Shown here: positions 18,201 to 27,180 of the stretch, one piece after another | Layout: every line of letters starts with the position of its first letter | How positions within the stretch are numbered: position 1 is the first letter of the stretch | Assembly (NCBI RefSeq): GCF_011604685.1 | Contig: NZ_CP050063.1 | Location: forward strand, 2,068,501-2,132,500 | Direction of reading: 5' to 3' | Length of the DNA stretch: 64,000 nt | DNA from: Spirosoma aureum | Lineage (GTDB): Bacteria > Bacteroidota > Bacteroidia > Cytophagales > Spirosomataceae | Made by a program: the position numbers and the translations under genes | The notes under the pieces: generated by a model | What the model saw: only the letters and a program-made list of their open reading frames with translations | The model's database searches: none | Told to the model about the DNA's origin: nothing

Positions 18201-19874
18201 TTACTTCCCTTTGCTTTCTGGCTTCTTCTCAAACTCTGCCCGCTGATCGTCGCGGAGGGTTGGATACTTGATGCCCAACTGTTCCAGATAGCTTTTGTAC
18301 TTGCTTGGGTCGTAGTAATATTTCTCCAGTTTAGGCTTGAATTCAGCCATTATTTTCTGATTCAGGTAAATGGCCGGTATTTCTTTTGACGAAATCAGCG
18401 GTTGGTATTTCGTTTCTTTTGTTTGCTCGTCGGTGTAGTATGCCTTGGCCTGCTGAATGATTTCTGGTTTCATGAGCATGTCCAGAAGCGTCATGGCCTC
18501 GGCTTTTGCCCCAGCCACCACACCTTTGTGCGCAATGGGAGTAGCCATAGAAATAGCATCTGACCAATGGTGGCCCGGCAGCCCCGGAATATTGGATGGA
18601 TAAAGAAGCACCACCGTTGGAACTGCCCAGGAAATGTCCGAAATATCGTCGGAACCACCCGTTAGAGGAACCATGGATTGACCACCCATCATAAGCGTTG
18701 GGCCAGTTGGAATTGGCGTTCCGATTGTATCCAGCTTGATGGCCAGCCCTTCCCGTTTGGGCGACTGGAGTTCCTTTTGGGTCGCTTTTGCCAGCAACTG
18801 GTCCTCGGGCGACCAGGTTGGCAAACCAACCCGCTTAATGTTTTCATACATCGTTGAGGCTATGGGCTTATTAAAATGTCCGGGCCATGCCGACCCTAGA
18901 ATTTCATAGGTGAATTTTGTATCAGTCATCAGGGCGGCACCTTCCGCAATTTTGATCCCTTTTTCAAATAGCGCCTTGATTTTAGGGTAAGATCGTTCGC
19001 GAAAGTAATACCAGACCGACGCTTTGGAAGGAACCACGTTGGGTTGATCGCCACCGTCAGCAATGACGTAATGAGAGCGTTGGGTTAGTTCGAGATGCTC
19101 ACGCCGATAGTTCCAGCCGATGTTCATCAATTCTACAGCATCCAGTGCGCTGCGACCTCGCCAGGGAGCACCAGCCGCGTGAGCAGCCTGACCTTCAAAG
19201 GTAAACTTGACCGAGATCATGCCATTATACCCTACGTCGCCGTAGGATACGCTCAGGTTATCGGCAACGTGGGTGAAAATGCAGGCATCGACATCCTTGA
19301 AGTAGCCATCACGAACGTAGAAGGCTTTAGCACCCAGTAATTCCTCGGCAACGCCGGGCCAGAGCATCAACGTGCCAGACATTTTGTTTTTCTCCATCAA
19401 CTGTTTCACCGTCAAAGCGGCCACAATATTGAGCGCCTGTCCCGAATTGTGACCTTCGCCATGACCGGGAGCACCTTCTACAATTGGGTCTTTGTAAGCT
19501 ACCCCCGGTTTCTGGCTGGCTTTGGGTATGCAATCCACATCAGAGCCAATGGCAATGACGGGTTTGCCCGAACCCCAGGTTGCAATCCAGGCCGTTGGCA
19601 TACCGGCAATGCCTTTCTGAACGGTGAAGCCTTCTTTTTCGAGGATGGAAGTCAGGTATTTAAAGGATTCAACCTCCTGAAAACCCAGTTCCGCGAAGCT
19701 GAACAGCATATCATTGATCTGTTGCGCCTGATCCTTGCGCTGATCAATAGCAGCCATTGCCTCCTGCTTGAGTCGCTCAACTTTATCGACAGCTGGTTTT
19801 GCCTTTTTGGCTTGTGCCAGTAGTATAGCAGGCATCAGGCAGAATAGTAGTAGAGATTTTATTCTATAATTCAT
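18201..19874 (-). CDS. Exported M20 amidohydrolase, AbgB-like
   Basis: The 557-aa product has a signal peptide (RIKSLLLFCLMPAILLAQA) and the M20 peptidase fold. Metal-site segments are visible: GSDVDCIP, GHGEGHNSGQ, PGVAEELLGAK and, in the C-terminal part, PGLPGHHWS. GQAAHAAGAPWRGRSALDA marks the dimerisation domain. The overall match is to aminobenzoyl-glutamate utilisation protein B, which hydrolyses amide bonds of folate breakdown products; secreted Bacteroidota relatives probably have other N-acyl amino acid substrates. A C-terminal extension of about 80 residues is Lys-rich. It is transcribed alone, with a strong hairpin after the stop. Confidence 0.87.
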   Translation of the reverse strand: MNYRIKSLLLFCLMPAILLAQAKKAKPAVDKVERLKQEAMAAIDQRKDQAQQINDMLFSFAELGFQEVESFKYLTSILEKEGFTVQKGIAGMPTAWIATWGSGKPVIAIGSDVDCIPKASQKPGVAYKDPIVEGAPGHGEGHNSGQALNIVAALTVKQLMEKNKMSGTLMLWPGVAEELLGAKAFYVRDGYFKDVDACIFTHVADNLSVSYGDVGYNGMISVKFTFEGQAAHAAGAPWRGRSALDAVELMNIGWNYRREHLELTQRSHYVIADGGDQPNVVPSKASVWYYFRERSYPKIKALFEKGIKIAEGAALMTDTKFTYEILGSAWPGHFNKPIASTMYENIKRVGLPTWSPEDQLLAKATQKELQSPKREGLAIKLDTIGTPIPTGPTLMMGGQSMVPLTGGSDDISDISWAVPTVVLLYPSNIPGLPGHHWSDAISMATPIAHKGVVAGAKAEAMTLLDMLMKPEIIQQAKAYYTDEQTKETKYQPLISSKEIPAIYLNQKIMAEFKPKLEKYYYDPSKYKSYLEQLGIKYPTLRDDQRAEFEKKPESKGK

Positions 19875-20168
19875 TGTTATGGTAAAATTATATTGGGCTG
19901 TTTAGGTTAATTATTTATAAATATACCGAAACTATAGTATTTGTTGTGTCTTGTTGATGGCAAAGAAATTTCCTTATAGCTGTGAACTAGAAATTTTTAC
20001 AAAGAATAGACTGGAATAGGAAAGTGCATGATAGAAGTCGCTGATAGTTTAGTAATATTTGGACTTATAATTTGGCTTTTTATAGACAAAACGTATTATG
20101 TCTGGGCCGTACCGCGCAGACTGATAGTTTATCCAACCAACAAAACTCGACTTACCCGATCAGCCTAA

Positions 20169-23100
20169 ATGAAAAGACGTACCTTCCTGAAAAATAGCTC
20201 TGCCGCTGGCCTGGTGGCATTAATTACTCCTACGGGTATTATAAGGCGCAGTAGCCAGGCGACTGATGCCGGTTCATTAGCCACCAATTTTTTGACTCCT
20301 CCCGCATCGGCCCGACCACAAACGTGGTGGCATTGGATGAATGGTAATGTTACGGCGGATGGAATTACTCGTGATCTCGAAGCCATGCAACAAATTGGCC
20401 TGGGTGGTTTTCAGAACTTCGATGCGGGCACGGGCATACCCAAAGGGCCTGTTCAGTATTTGAGTCCGGAATGGCTTAAGCTGAAAGAGCATACGATTAA
20501 AGAAGCCGAGCGGTTGGGGCTGGAATTTACCATGCATAACTGCCCCGGCTGGTCATCGAGCGGTGGCCCCTGGATTACACCAGAACTGGCCATGCAGCAG
20601 GTAACCTGGAGCGAAGCCTATGTGGATGGTGGAAAAACGGTGGCCCTGACGTTGCCTAAACCCTTGACTCGGCTGGGTTATTACCGGGATGTGCAGGTGC
20701 TGGCATTCCCCTCTTTGCCCGGTGAGGTCTCTCTGTCAAAGCTGATCAGACAGGTAACAACCGGTAATGGAGCAGTCGATAGTAAACTGTTGACCGGCGA
20801 AAGCCCCGAAGGGGCTACTATCCGGCCAGCCGAAGGCGCTAAATCGGCTTATCTACAGCTTGAATTTAATGAGCCGTTTGAGGCCCGATCGATTGCATTT
20901 GTGAGCAAATCCGTACCAGGTGCTTCCGAATCAGGTGGACAGGGTGGCTTTGGCGGTGGGCCTGCGTTTACGCTCGAAGCATCGGATGATGGGAATCAAT
21001 TCAGAAAAGTTGTTGCCGGAACGTTAAGCCGATCGGCCGACGATGACTTCAGCATGAAGGAGTTTCCGGCTACAAAAGCCCGCTTTTTCCGGCTGACTAC
21101 TGCAATCGCAAGAAATCTTTCCCAACTACGTTTTTCGGGATCGCCACGCCTGACAGACTGGATGAAGAAAGTCAATACTACTTTCAATGGGGTGGAGGTT
21201 GCACCTGCTTCGGCTAATCTGGACAGTGTCGCTATTAAACCAGAGTCTATTGCTAACCTTACGCAGTACATGGACAAAGAGGGTGCCCTGAACTGGAATG
21301 CACCCGCCGGGCAGTGGACTATTCTGCGTATAGGATTCACCCCGTTAGGAGCATTAAATCGTTCGGCTCCCGATACGGGTGTGGGGCTGGAATGTGATAA
21401 ATACAGCAAAACGGCTATCACATTCCATTTTAACAAGATGATGGTGAATCTGTTGCCAACGCTTGGCCCACTCGCTCAAAAGGGTAAGGTCGGTTTACTG
21501 ATCGATTCGTATGAGATCGGGATGCAGAACTGGTCACCCGAGTTTCCGCAGGAGTTCGGGAAACGTGCCGGATATGATCTGGTCAACTACCTGCCTACGC
21601 TGACAGGTCGCCTTGTTGGCAGCGTCGATACGACAGAACGCTTCCTCTGGGATTTTCGGCGGATACAGGCCGATTTGATGGCCGATAACTACTATGGCCA
21701 GTTTACGGAGTTATGCCATCAACATAACCTCATTGCCTACACCGAACCCTATGACCGCGGCCCAATGGAAGAAATGCAGATCGGGGCGCGGGTCGATGTG
21801 AACATGGGCGAGTTCTGGAATGGCCTGTCGACGCTGTTTCAGAATAACTGGACGATGCGCCGAACAACAAAATTGGCTGCTTCGATTGCTCACGTGAACG
21901 GAAAGGGCGATGGCAAACCACAGGTTGTAGGTGCCGAAGCCTTTACCGGAGAGCCAGAGTCGGCGCGGTGGCAGGAGTATCCTTTTGCCATGAAGGCCAC
22001 GGGCGATAAAATGTTCACGCAGGGGCTGAACCGAATCATTTTTCACCGCTATGCGCATCAACCTCATCCAACGGCATTGCCAGGCATGACCATGGGGCCC
22101 TGGGGCATTCACTTCGATCGAACAACGACCTGGTGGTCGGTCGGAAAAGGTTGGGTAAATTACCTGTCCCGTTGTCAATACCTGCTTCAGCAAGGATTAT
22201 TCGTAGCTGATCTGGCTTATTTTACGGGCGAATCGGGTGGACTCTATACCAAGGTGAGCCCGGATGAACTTAACCCTGCTCCTCCGCAAGGCCATGATTA
22301 TGACCTGATCAATGCCGAGGTTATTCTCCGAAGGGTAAAAATTGAGAATAATCGGATTGTGTTGCCCGATGGGATGAGCTATCGGGTTTTGGTGCTTCAG
22401 GATTATAAAACTATTACACTCGAACTGCTTCGAAAACTTCGTGAACTGGTTCATCAGGGAATGTGTCTGGTTGGAGCAAAACCCGAACGAACGCCCGGCC
22501 TGAGGGACTACGCGGCTGGTGAGCCCGAGTTTAAACGGATTGTGGATGAGTTGTGGGGAAACATAAATGGCACTACGCTGACTGAAAACCGGGTAGGAAA
22601 AGGCAGCGTTTACTGGGGTATTATATTACCCACCGTGCTCGAAAAGCTGAGCGTAAAGCCTGATTTTGAAGTTTCGTCCCGGTCGGGTGATGCGCCGATT
22701 ACCTACATACACCGACGAATAGGCCAAACGGATCTCTATTTTCTGGCAAATCAGCGCCGGACGACGGAAGAACTTGTCTGCACCTTTCGCGTAAATGGCC
22801 GCCAGCCGGAGTTATGGGATGCCAATACGGGTACTATCACGTCGGTGGGGATTTACGAAGAAACTGATGGGCGGATTCGCGTTCCTGTACAGCTTGATCC
22901 ATCAGGTTCGGTATTTATTGTTTTTCGGGAGCCTGCTGCGGGCAAACAACTGCAATGGGTATTGAAAGACGCAAAACAACTAGTAACCACGAAGCCATTC
23001 CCGGCTGTTACCCGTACGCTCTACAAAGACGTAACAGACAATTTTTCTATCGATTTCTGGGCGAAACCGGAGTCGAATGTCATGCTTAGTACCCGTAACT

Positions 23101-24275
23101 TCATGGACAATATAGCCGATCCGTGGACGGACTATTATACGATTTATCCACCATCGGGGAAAGATTTATACGGAGAAGGACACGAAACCTGTGGCTTAAC
23201 CGTGGGGCGAAATGGTGTAGCTATATGGCATCATGGAGCCGGTAAGCCTGTCTTTATACTGGCTGCGCCAACCGCTATTTCGGGCTGGAGCCATATTGCG
23301 CTTGTTTATCAGGCTGGAGCGCCATCGGTCTATGTGAATGGGAAACTCATTCAGCGGGGAGAGAACAATGGAAAGGTCATTCATCCGGGTATTGGAAAAG
23401 CCTATCTGAACGAGGGGGCTTCATACTACAATGGTGATATGAGTATACCACAGGTAGTGGGGGAGGTGTTTAACGAGGCCCAGATCCAGAAGATGGCGGC
23501 TGAATTACCATACGTTGAGCAACCGATGCCGGTAGTAGCCATAGCAGGTGCGAAGAAAGCGGGCCTGATGATCTGGCAGGATGGCCGTTATACGCTTCGC
23601 GATAGTGCTGGCCGGGATACTGCATTTCAGATTTCTGGTCTGGGGAAAGCAATCGAGTTAACCGGGCCCTGGCAAGTGCGTTTTCCGCCTGATTTGGGTG
23701 CACCGGCAACGATCAAATTACCCCGTCTCGCGTCATTGCATACCCACACAGACGAAGGCGTAAAGCATTTTTCGGGTACGGCGACCTATAGCCAGACCGT
23801 TTCATTTCCGGCCAGTAAATTGGGCAATACTAAACGGGTGTGGCTCGATTTGGGGCGGGTTGAAGTGATTGCTGAGGTGCGCGTGAATGGAAAAGAACTG
23901 GGTATTCTCTGGAAACGACCTTATCAGGTTGACGTTACCGAAGCCATGAAAGCTGGAGCGAATACAATCGAGATTCGGGTAACGAACCTATGGCCGAATC
24001 GCCTGATTGGCGACGAAAACCGCCCGGAGGAAGCAAAATATACGCCTGGAGGGGGAGCCAGTGGATTTGCGAGCCTGAGCAATGGAGCCATTGAGCAATT
24101 GCCCGACTGGTATCAACAGAGTAAGCCTAAACCTGCCGGGGGCCGCATTACATTTACCACCTGGAAGCATTATACCAAAGACTCGCCCCTGCTTGAGTCG
24201 GGATTGATCGGGCCCGTAACGTTACGCGTGGCTGAACTGAAATCACTGGACACGCTTTTAGCTGCGAAGAAATGA
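20169..24275 (+). CDS. GH106-type alpha-L-rhamnosidase with Tat leader, LamG-like insert and C-terminal sugar-binding domain
   Basis: The 1368-aa product begins MKRRTFLKNSSAAGLVALI, a twin-arginine leader. PQTWWHWMNGNVTADGITRD followed by LEAMQQIGLGGFQ is the start of the GH106 catalytic region, which runs to about residue 900 and includes FTMHNCPGWSSSGGPW and IAYTEPYDRGPMEEMQIG. At about 945-1105 a concanavalin-A-like LamG module follows (FSIDFWAKPESNVML, GWSHIALVYQAG, PSVYVNGKLIQRG). The end (about 1160-1368) is a galactose-binding jelly roll (VWLDLGRVEVIAEVRVNGKE). GH106 enzymes remove alpha-L-rhamnose from pectic rhamnogalacturonan or glycosides. No SusC/D pair lies beside it. It faces the Gfo/Idh/MocA gene and shares a bidirectional terminator with it. 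Confidence 0.88.
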   Translation: MKRRTFLKNSSAAGLVALITPTGIIRRSSQATDAGSLATNFLTPPASARPQTWWHWMNGNVTADGITRDLEAMQQIGLGGFQNFDAGTGIPKGPVQYLSPEWLKLKEHTIKEAERLGLEFTMHNCPGWSSSGGPWITPELAMQQVTWSEAYVDGGKTVALTLPKPLTRLGYYRDVQVLAFPSLPGEVSLSKLIRQVTTGNGAVDSKLLTGESPEGATIRPAEGAKSAYLQLEFNEPFEARSIAFVSKSVPGASESGGQGGFGGGPAFTLEASDDGNQFRKVVAGTLSRSADDDFSMKEFPATKARFFRLTTAIARNLSQLRFSGSPRLTDWMKKVNTTFNGVEVAPASANLDSVAIKPESIANLTQYMDKEGALNWNAPAGQWTILRIGFTPLGALNRSAPDTGVGLECDKYSKTAITFHFNKMMVNLLPTLGPLAQKGKVGLLIDSYEIGMQNWSPEFPQEFGKRAGYDLVNYLPTLTGRLVGSVDTTERFLWDFRRIQADLMADNYYGQFTELCHQHNLIAYTEPYDRGPMEEMQIGARVDVNMGEFWNGLSTLFQNNWTMRRTTKLAASIAHVNGKGDGKPQVVGAEAFTGEPESARWQEYPFAMKATGDKMFTQGLNRIIFHRYAHQPHPTALPGMTMGPWGIHFDRTTTWWSVGKGWVNYLSRCQYLLQQGLFVADLAYFTGESGGLYTKVSPDELNPAPPQGHDYDLINAEVILRRVKIENNRIVLPDGMSYRVLVLQDYKTITLELLRKLRELVHQGMCLVGAKPERTPGLRDYAAGEPEFKRIVDELWGNINGTTLTENRVGKGSVYWGIILPTVLEKLSVKPDFEVSSRSGDAPITYIHRRIGQTDLYFLANQRRTTEELVCTFRVNGRQPELWDANTGTITSVGIYEETDGRIRVPVQLDPSGSVFIVFREPAAGKQLQWVLKDAKQLVTTKPFPAVTRTLYKDVTDNFSIDFWAKPESNVMLSTRNFMDNIADPWTDYYTIYPPSGKDLYGEGHETCGLTVGRNGVAIWHHGAGKPVFILAAPTAISGWSHIALVYQAGAPSVYVNGKLIQRGENNGKVIHPGIGKAYLNEGASYYNGDMSIPQVVGEVFNEAQIQKMAAELPYVEQPMPVVAIAGAKKAGLMIWQDGRYTLRDSAGRDTAFQISGLGKAIELTGPWQVRFPPDLGAPATIKLPRLASLHTHTDEGVKHFSGTATYSQTVSFPASKLGNTKRVWLDLGRVEVIAEVRVNGKELGILWKRPYQVDVTEAMKAGANTIEIRVTNLWPNRLIGDENRPEEAKYTPGGGASGFASLSNGAIEQLPDWYQQSKPKPAGGRITFTTWKHYTKDSPLLESGLIGPVTLRVAELKSLDTLLAAKK

Positions 24276-24285
24276 CAAAGTTTCG

Positions 24286-24332
24286 TTCAAAAACAAAGGC
24301 CATATCTCCGGGATATGGCCTTTGTTTTTGAA
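24286..24332. terminator. Bidirectional intrinsic terminator
   Basis: Two 21-nt arms (24286-24306 and 24312-24332) pair perfectly around a TCCGG loop; the outer part of each arm contains a run of five A or T residues, so the hairpin has a T-rich 3' side in both directions. It lies between the converging rhamnosidase and oxidoreductase genes. Confidence 0.85.
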
Positions 24333-24353
24333 CGGGGTACAGTTTGAAAATAG

Positions 24354-25787
24354 CTAAACAGCGCCCATAATTTTCATATTGATTGGGTCCCAGCTAATGG
24401 CTTTCTTCTGTGCGAAACTCATGTTGCCGCACTGGGTTGGACCACAGGCACGAAGGCCAAAGGTGGCATCTTCGACGTTCGGAGCACCCGTCCGGACTGA
24501 GTTGAAGAAATTGGAAAAGTGCTCGTACCGATCACCCTTATAATCTTTGGGGAAGGTATATTTAAGCTCTTTCGGGCCTTCCAGTTCCGGATGGGGTGGA
24601 TACAACTTAGCGTATTCTTGTATATAGAGTTCCTTCTGGTCTTTGGGGAAGTTGTCGATCGACATACCCGGTGCCTTCGGAAATTTATTTCGATGAACGG
24701 TCAGGCTATCGAAACCAAGCGACAAATCGCCTTCTGTGCCAACAATCCGAACCAGATAATTACCGCCACCGCCATCGACGAAGTTAGAGCGGGTCGTCAG
24801 GTTAAACTCAGGATGTTCGGCCGTTTTCGGATAATCGTAGATGCTCAGCTGAATATCGGGTACATCACGGCCATCTTTCCAGTAGCGGGTACCCCCGCTC
24901 GAATACACCCGATTTGGACCTTTTGAGCCCGTAATGCAGTGCAGCGACGTCAGCAGGTGAACATACAGGTCACCGGCAATTCCGGTACCGTAGTCCTGGT
25001 AGTTACGCCACCGGAAAAAGCGGAGTGGGTCCCAGGCACGCTTGGGCGCACTACCCAGATAAGTGTCCCAATCGACGGTTTGTGGTGAAGCATCGGGCGG
25101 AATCGAGTACTGCCAGGCGCCCATCGCACTGTGGCGGTCATATATAGCTTCGGCAAAGACTAGCTCGCCAATATCACCGGCCTTCATCAATTCACGGGCT
25201 TTGGCAATCAGTAATGAACTGGCAAACTGGCTGCCAACCTGAAACACCTTACCGGTCTCTTTAGCGACTTTGATCAGCGTATGGCCGTCCTCAAACTTTT
25301 GCACCATTGGCTTCTCGCAATAAACGTGCTTGCCTTTGCGCATGGCATCGGTCGAGATTTTTTCGTGCCAGTGATCGGTTGTGCCATTGATGATGGCATC
25401 AACGTCTTTGCGCTCTAAAATCTCCCGATAGTCTTTGGTAACTGGAAGTTGATCGCCCCAGAGTTCTTTGGCACGACGAAGACGACCGTCATACAGATCA
25501 CAAGCAGCTACCATTTCGATACCATCGACCATCAGAGCCGTTTGCGTATCGCCAATACCCATTCCACCCGTACCGATGAGGGCAATCCGAACTTTGTCAT
25601 TAGCCGCAGTACTGGAATGGCTTTTTACCAGATTCAGATACTGGGGAGCAGCTATTGCTTTGGTTTCTGCCAATGCAGCTGGTGCCGTGGCTGCGGCCGT
25701 ACCGGCAATGCCGAGGGTCTTCAGAAAAGATCGGCGGGAGTTTTTCCCATTGTTTTCTGATGAAACCGCCCGTTTGTCGTTCTTCAT
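24354..25787 (-). CDS. Gfo/Idh/MocA family oxidoreductase with Tat leader
   Basis: A 477-aa protein with a twin-arginine leader (NSRRSFLKTLGIAGTAAATA), a Rossmann loop IALIGTGGMGIGDTQ, and the EKPMVQ motif whose Lys is the usual catalytic residue. The C-terminal half is the Gfo/Idh/MocA beta-sheet domain. Exported relatives in Bacteroidota act on sugars or sugar derivatives with tightly bound NAD(P); some are glycosidases. Substrate is unknown. It ends with TAG 22 bp past the shared terminator. The divergent SMP-30 lactonase gene starts 234 bp away, which would fit an oxidation-then-lactone-opening pair. Confidence 0.88.
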   Translation of the reverse strand: MKNDKRAVSSENNGKNSRRSFLKTLGIAGTAAATAPAALAETKAIAAPQYLNLVKSHSSTAANDKVRIALIGTGGMGIGDTQTALMVDGIEMVAACDLYDGRLRRAKELWGDQLPVTKDYREILERKDVDAIINGTTDHWHEKISTDAMRKGKHVYCEKPMVQKFEDGHTLIKVAKETGKVFQVGSQFASSLLIAKARELMKAGDIGELVFAEAIYDRHSAMGAWQYSIPPDASPQTVDWDTYLGSAPKRAWDPLRFFRWRNYQDYGTGIAGDLYVHLLTSLHCITGSKGPNRVYSSGGTRYWKDGRDVPDIQLSIYDYPKTAEHPEFNLTTRSNFVDGGGGNYLVRIVGTEGDLSLGFDSLTVHRNKFPKAPGMSIDNFPKDQKELYIQEYAKLYPPHPELEGPKELKYTFPKDYKGDRYEHFSNFFNSVRTGAPNVEDATFGLRACGPTQCGNMSFAQKKAISWDPINMKIMGAV

Positions 25788-25962
25788 AATAAAAATAGAT
25801 TGAGGATTTGAAAAGTCGCGTATTCGCTGTTACAGGGCAGTTTAAGGTTTCAGCCGCTTATAACTTGATTTCCGGCGAATCTCCTGTAAAAATAAACGAA
25901 GTCTTTATTTAATTTTTAAAAAATTTAATAATTAAAAAGTCAGCTGAAACCACTTATTCACA

Positions 25963-25993
25963 TTGTAATCCCCTCATCACTTTAGTAATCTTG
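25963..25993 (+). promoter_or_regulatory. Candidate promoter for the SMP-30 lactonase gene
   Basis: TTG at 25963-25965 and TAATCTTG at 25986-25993 are separated by 20 nt. The -7 box differs from TAnnTTTG at one position. It ends 28 bp before the ATG at 26022. Confidence 0.35.
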
Positions 25994-26021
25994 TCCTTAT
26001 TCCTAAATCACTGTCAGTAAG

Positions 26022-27044
26022 ATGAAAGCATTCGTGTTAACTTGTTTACTAATGGCCATTGTTGGTCAGATTCTAGCGCAAACCACGCCTTACCCGACCA
26101 TTGGCCAGGTCGTGCGACTTGATCCCCGAATCGATAAACTGATTCCGAAAGATGCCCAGATCGAAGTACTTGCCAGTGGTTTCGTATGGACCGAAGGACC
26201 AATCTGGGTCAAAAACCGCGATGCCGTTGCCGGAAATTTTTTGCTCTTCTCCGATGTGCCGCAGAATACTATTTTCAAGTGGACCGAAAAAGAAGGCGTT
26301 ACGCCCTTTCTGAAACCTTCGGGCTACACGGGTACGGGTGTGTACGGCGATGAGCCTGGCTCTAATGGGCTGACCATTGACCGCAAAGGGCAGCTTATTG
26401 CCTGTGAGCATGGCGACCGGCGCGTAACGGCCATGCCTTTAGATGGAATTGGTGGGAAGCGTACACTGGCCGATAATTATAACGGAAAACGGTTCAACAG
26501 TCCTAACGATGTGATCGCGCACTCCAACGGCAGCTATTATTTTACTGACCCTCCTTATGGGATGCCTAAAAAAGAAAAAGACCCCACTCGGGAAACCGAA
26601 GGCTTTGGTGTTTACCGGATTGCCCAGAATGGAATCGTTTCTATGGTTGTCGGCGATCTTACCCGCCCGAATGGCATTGCTTTGTCGCCAGATGAAAAAA
26701 CGTTGTACGTGGCTCAGTCAGATCCATCCCGACCCGTCATTATGGCTTATGCCGTGCAGCCCGACGGATCGGTGAGCAAAGGTCGGGTTGTGTTTGGTGC
26801 CGATGGCCTGAAAAAGCAAAACCTGGAAGGAGGGTTCGATGGTATGAAAGTTGACCGCGAAGGCAACCTCTGGGCTACAGGCCCCGGTGGTGTATTGGTT
26901 ATCTCACCAACGGGCGATTTTCTGGGGCATATTAAAATTGGTGGTGCTACGGCTAACTGCGCCTGGGGCGACGATGGATCCATGCTCTACATTACCGCCG
27001 ATATGTATCTCTGTCGGATAAAAACTACGGCTAAAGGATGGTAA
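26022..27044 (+). CDS. Exported SMP-30/gluconolactonase family protein
   Basis: The 340-aa product has a signal peptide (FVLTCLLMAIVGQILAQ) and the six-bladed propeller of the SMP-30/gluconolaconase/LRE family. Blade motifs carrying metal ligands are present: FVWTEGPIW (Glu), GSNGLTIDRKG, FNSPNDVIAHSNG (Asn-Asp) and TRPNGIALSPDEKTL. It should open a sugar lactone in the periplasm. The neighbouring divergent Gfo/Idh/MocA oxidoreductase could make that lactone; this pairing is inferred from position only. Confidence 0.88.
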   Translation: MKAFVLTCLLMAIVGQILAQTTPYPTIGQVVRLDPRIDKLIPKDAQIEVLASGFVWTEGPIWVKNRDAVAGNFLLFSDVPQNTIFKWTEKEGVTPFLKPSGYTGTGVYGDEPGSNGLTIDRKGQLIACEHGDRRVTAMPLDGIGGKRTLADNYNGKRFNSPNDVIAHSNGSYYFTDPPYGMPKKEKDPTRETEGFGVYRIAQNGIVSMVVGDLTRPNGIALSPDEKTLYVAQSDPSRPVIMAYAVQPDGSVSKGRVVFGADGLKKQNLEGGFDGMKVDREGNLWATGPGGVLVISPTGDFLGHIKIGGATANCAWGDDGSMLYITADMYLCRIKTTAKGW

Positions 27045-27049
27045 TAAGC

Positions 27050-27127
27050 AATGATGAATTAGGAATGAAAAGAGATCGGTAAATAAGCGAAAAGACATTC
27101 ATCGGTTATCATTCATAATTCATCATT
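27050..27127. repeat. 19-bp imperfect inverted repeat between lactonase and mrdA
   Basis: AATGATGAATTAGGAATGA at 27050-27068 and TCATTCATAATTCATCATT at 27109-27127 are inverted copies with one mismatch, separated by 40 nt. It starts 5 nt after the lactonase stop and ends 8 nt before the mrdA promoter box, so it may be the 3' structure of the lactonase transcript or an intergenic repeat unit. Confidence 0.5.
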
Positions 27128-27134
27128 ATTAAGC

Positions 27135-27142
27135 TAACTTTG
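27135..27142 (+). promoter_or_regulatory. Candidate -7 box (TAACTTTG) for mrdA-rodA
   Basis: TAACTTTG fits TAnnTTTG exactly and lies 38 bp before the mrdA ATG at 27181. No clear -33 TTG is found at 19-20 nt. It is the best promoter candidate for the two elongation genes. Confidence 0.5.
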
Positions 27143-27180
27143 TAGAGAGTACATCGCTTGAAAGTTAGGTTTTTATTCTC

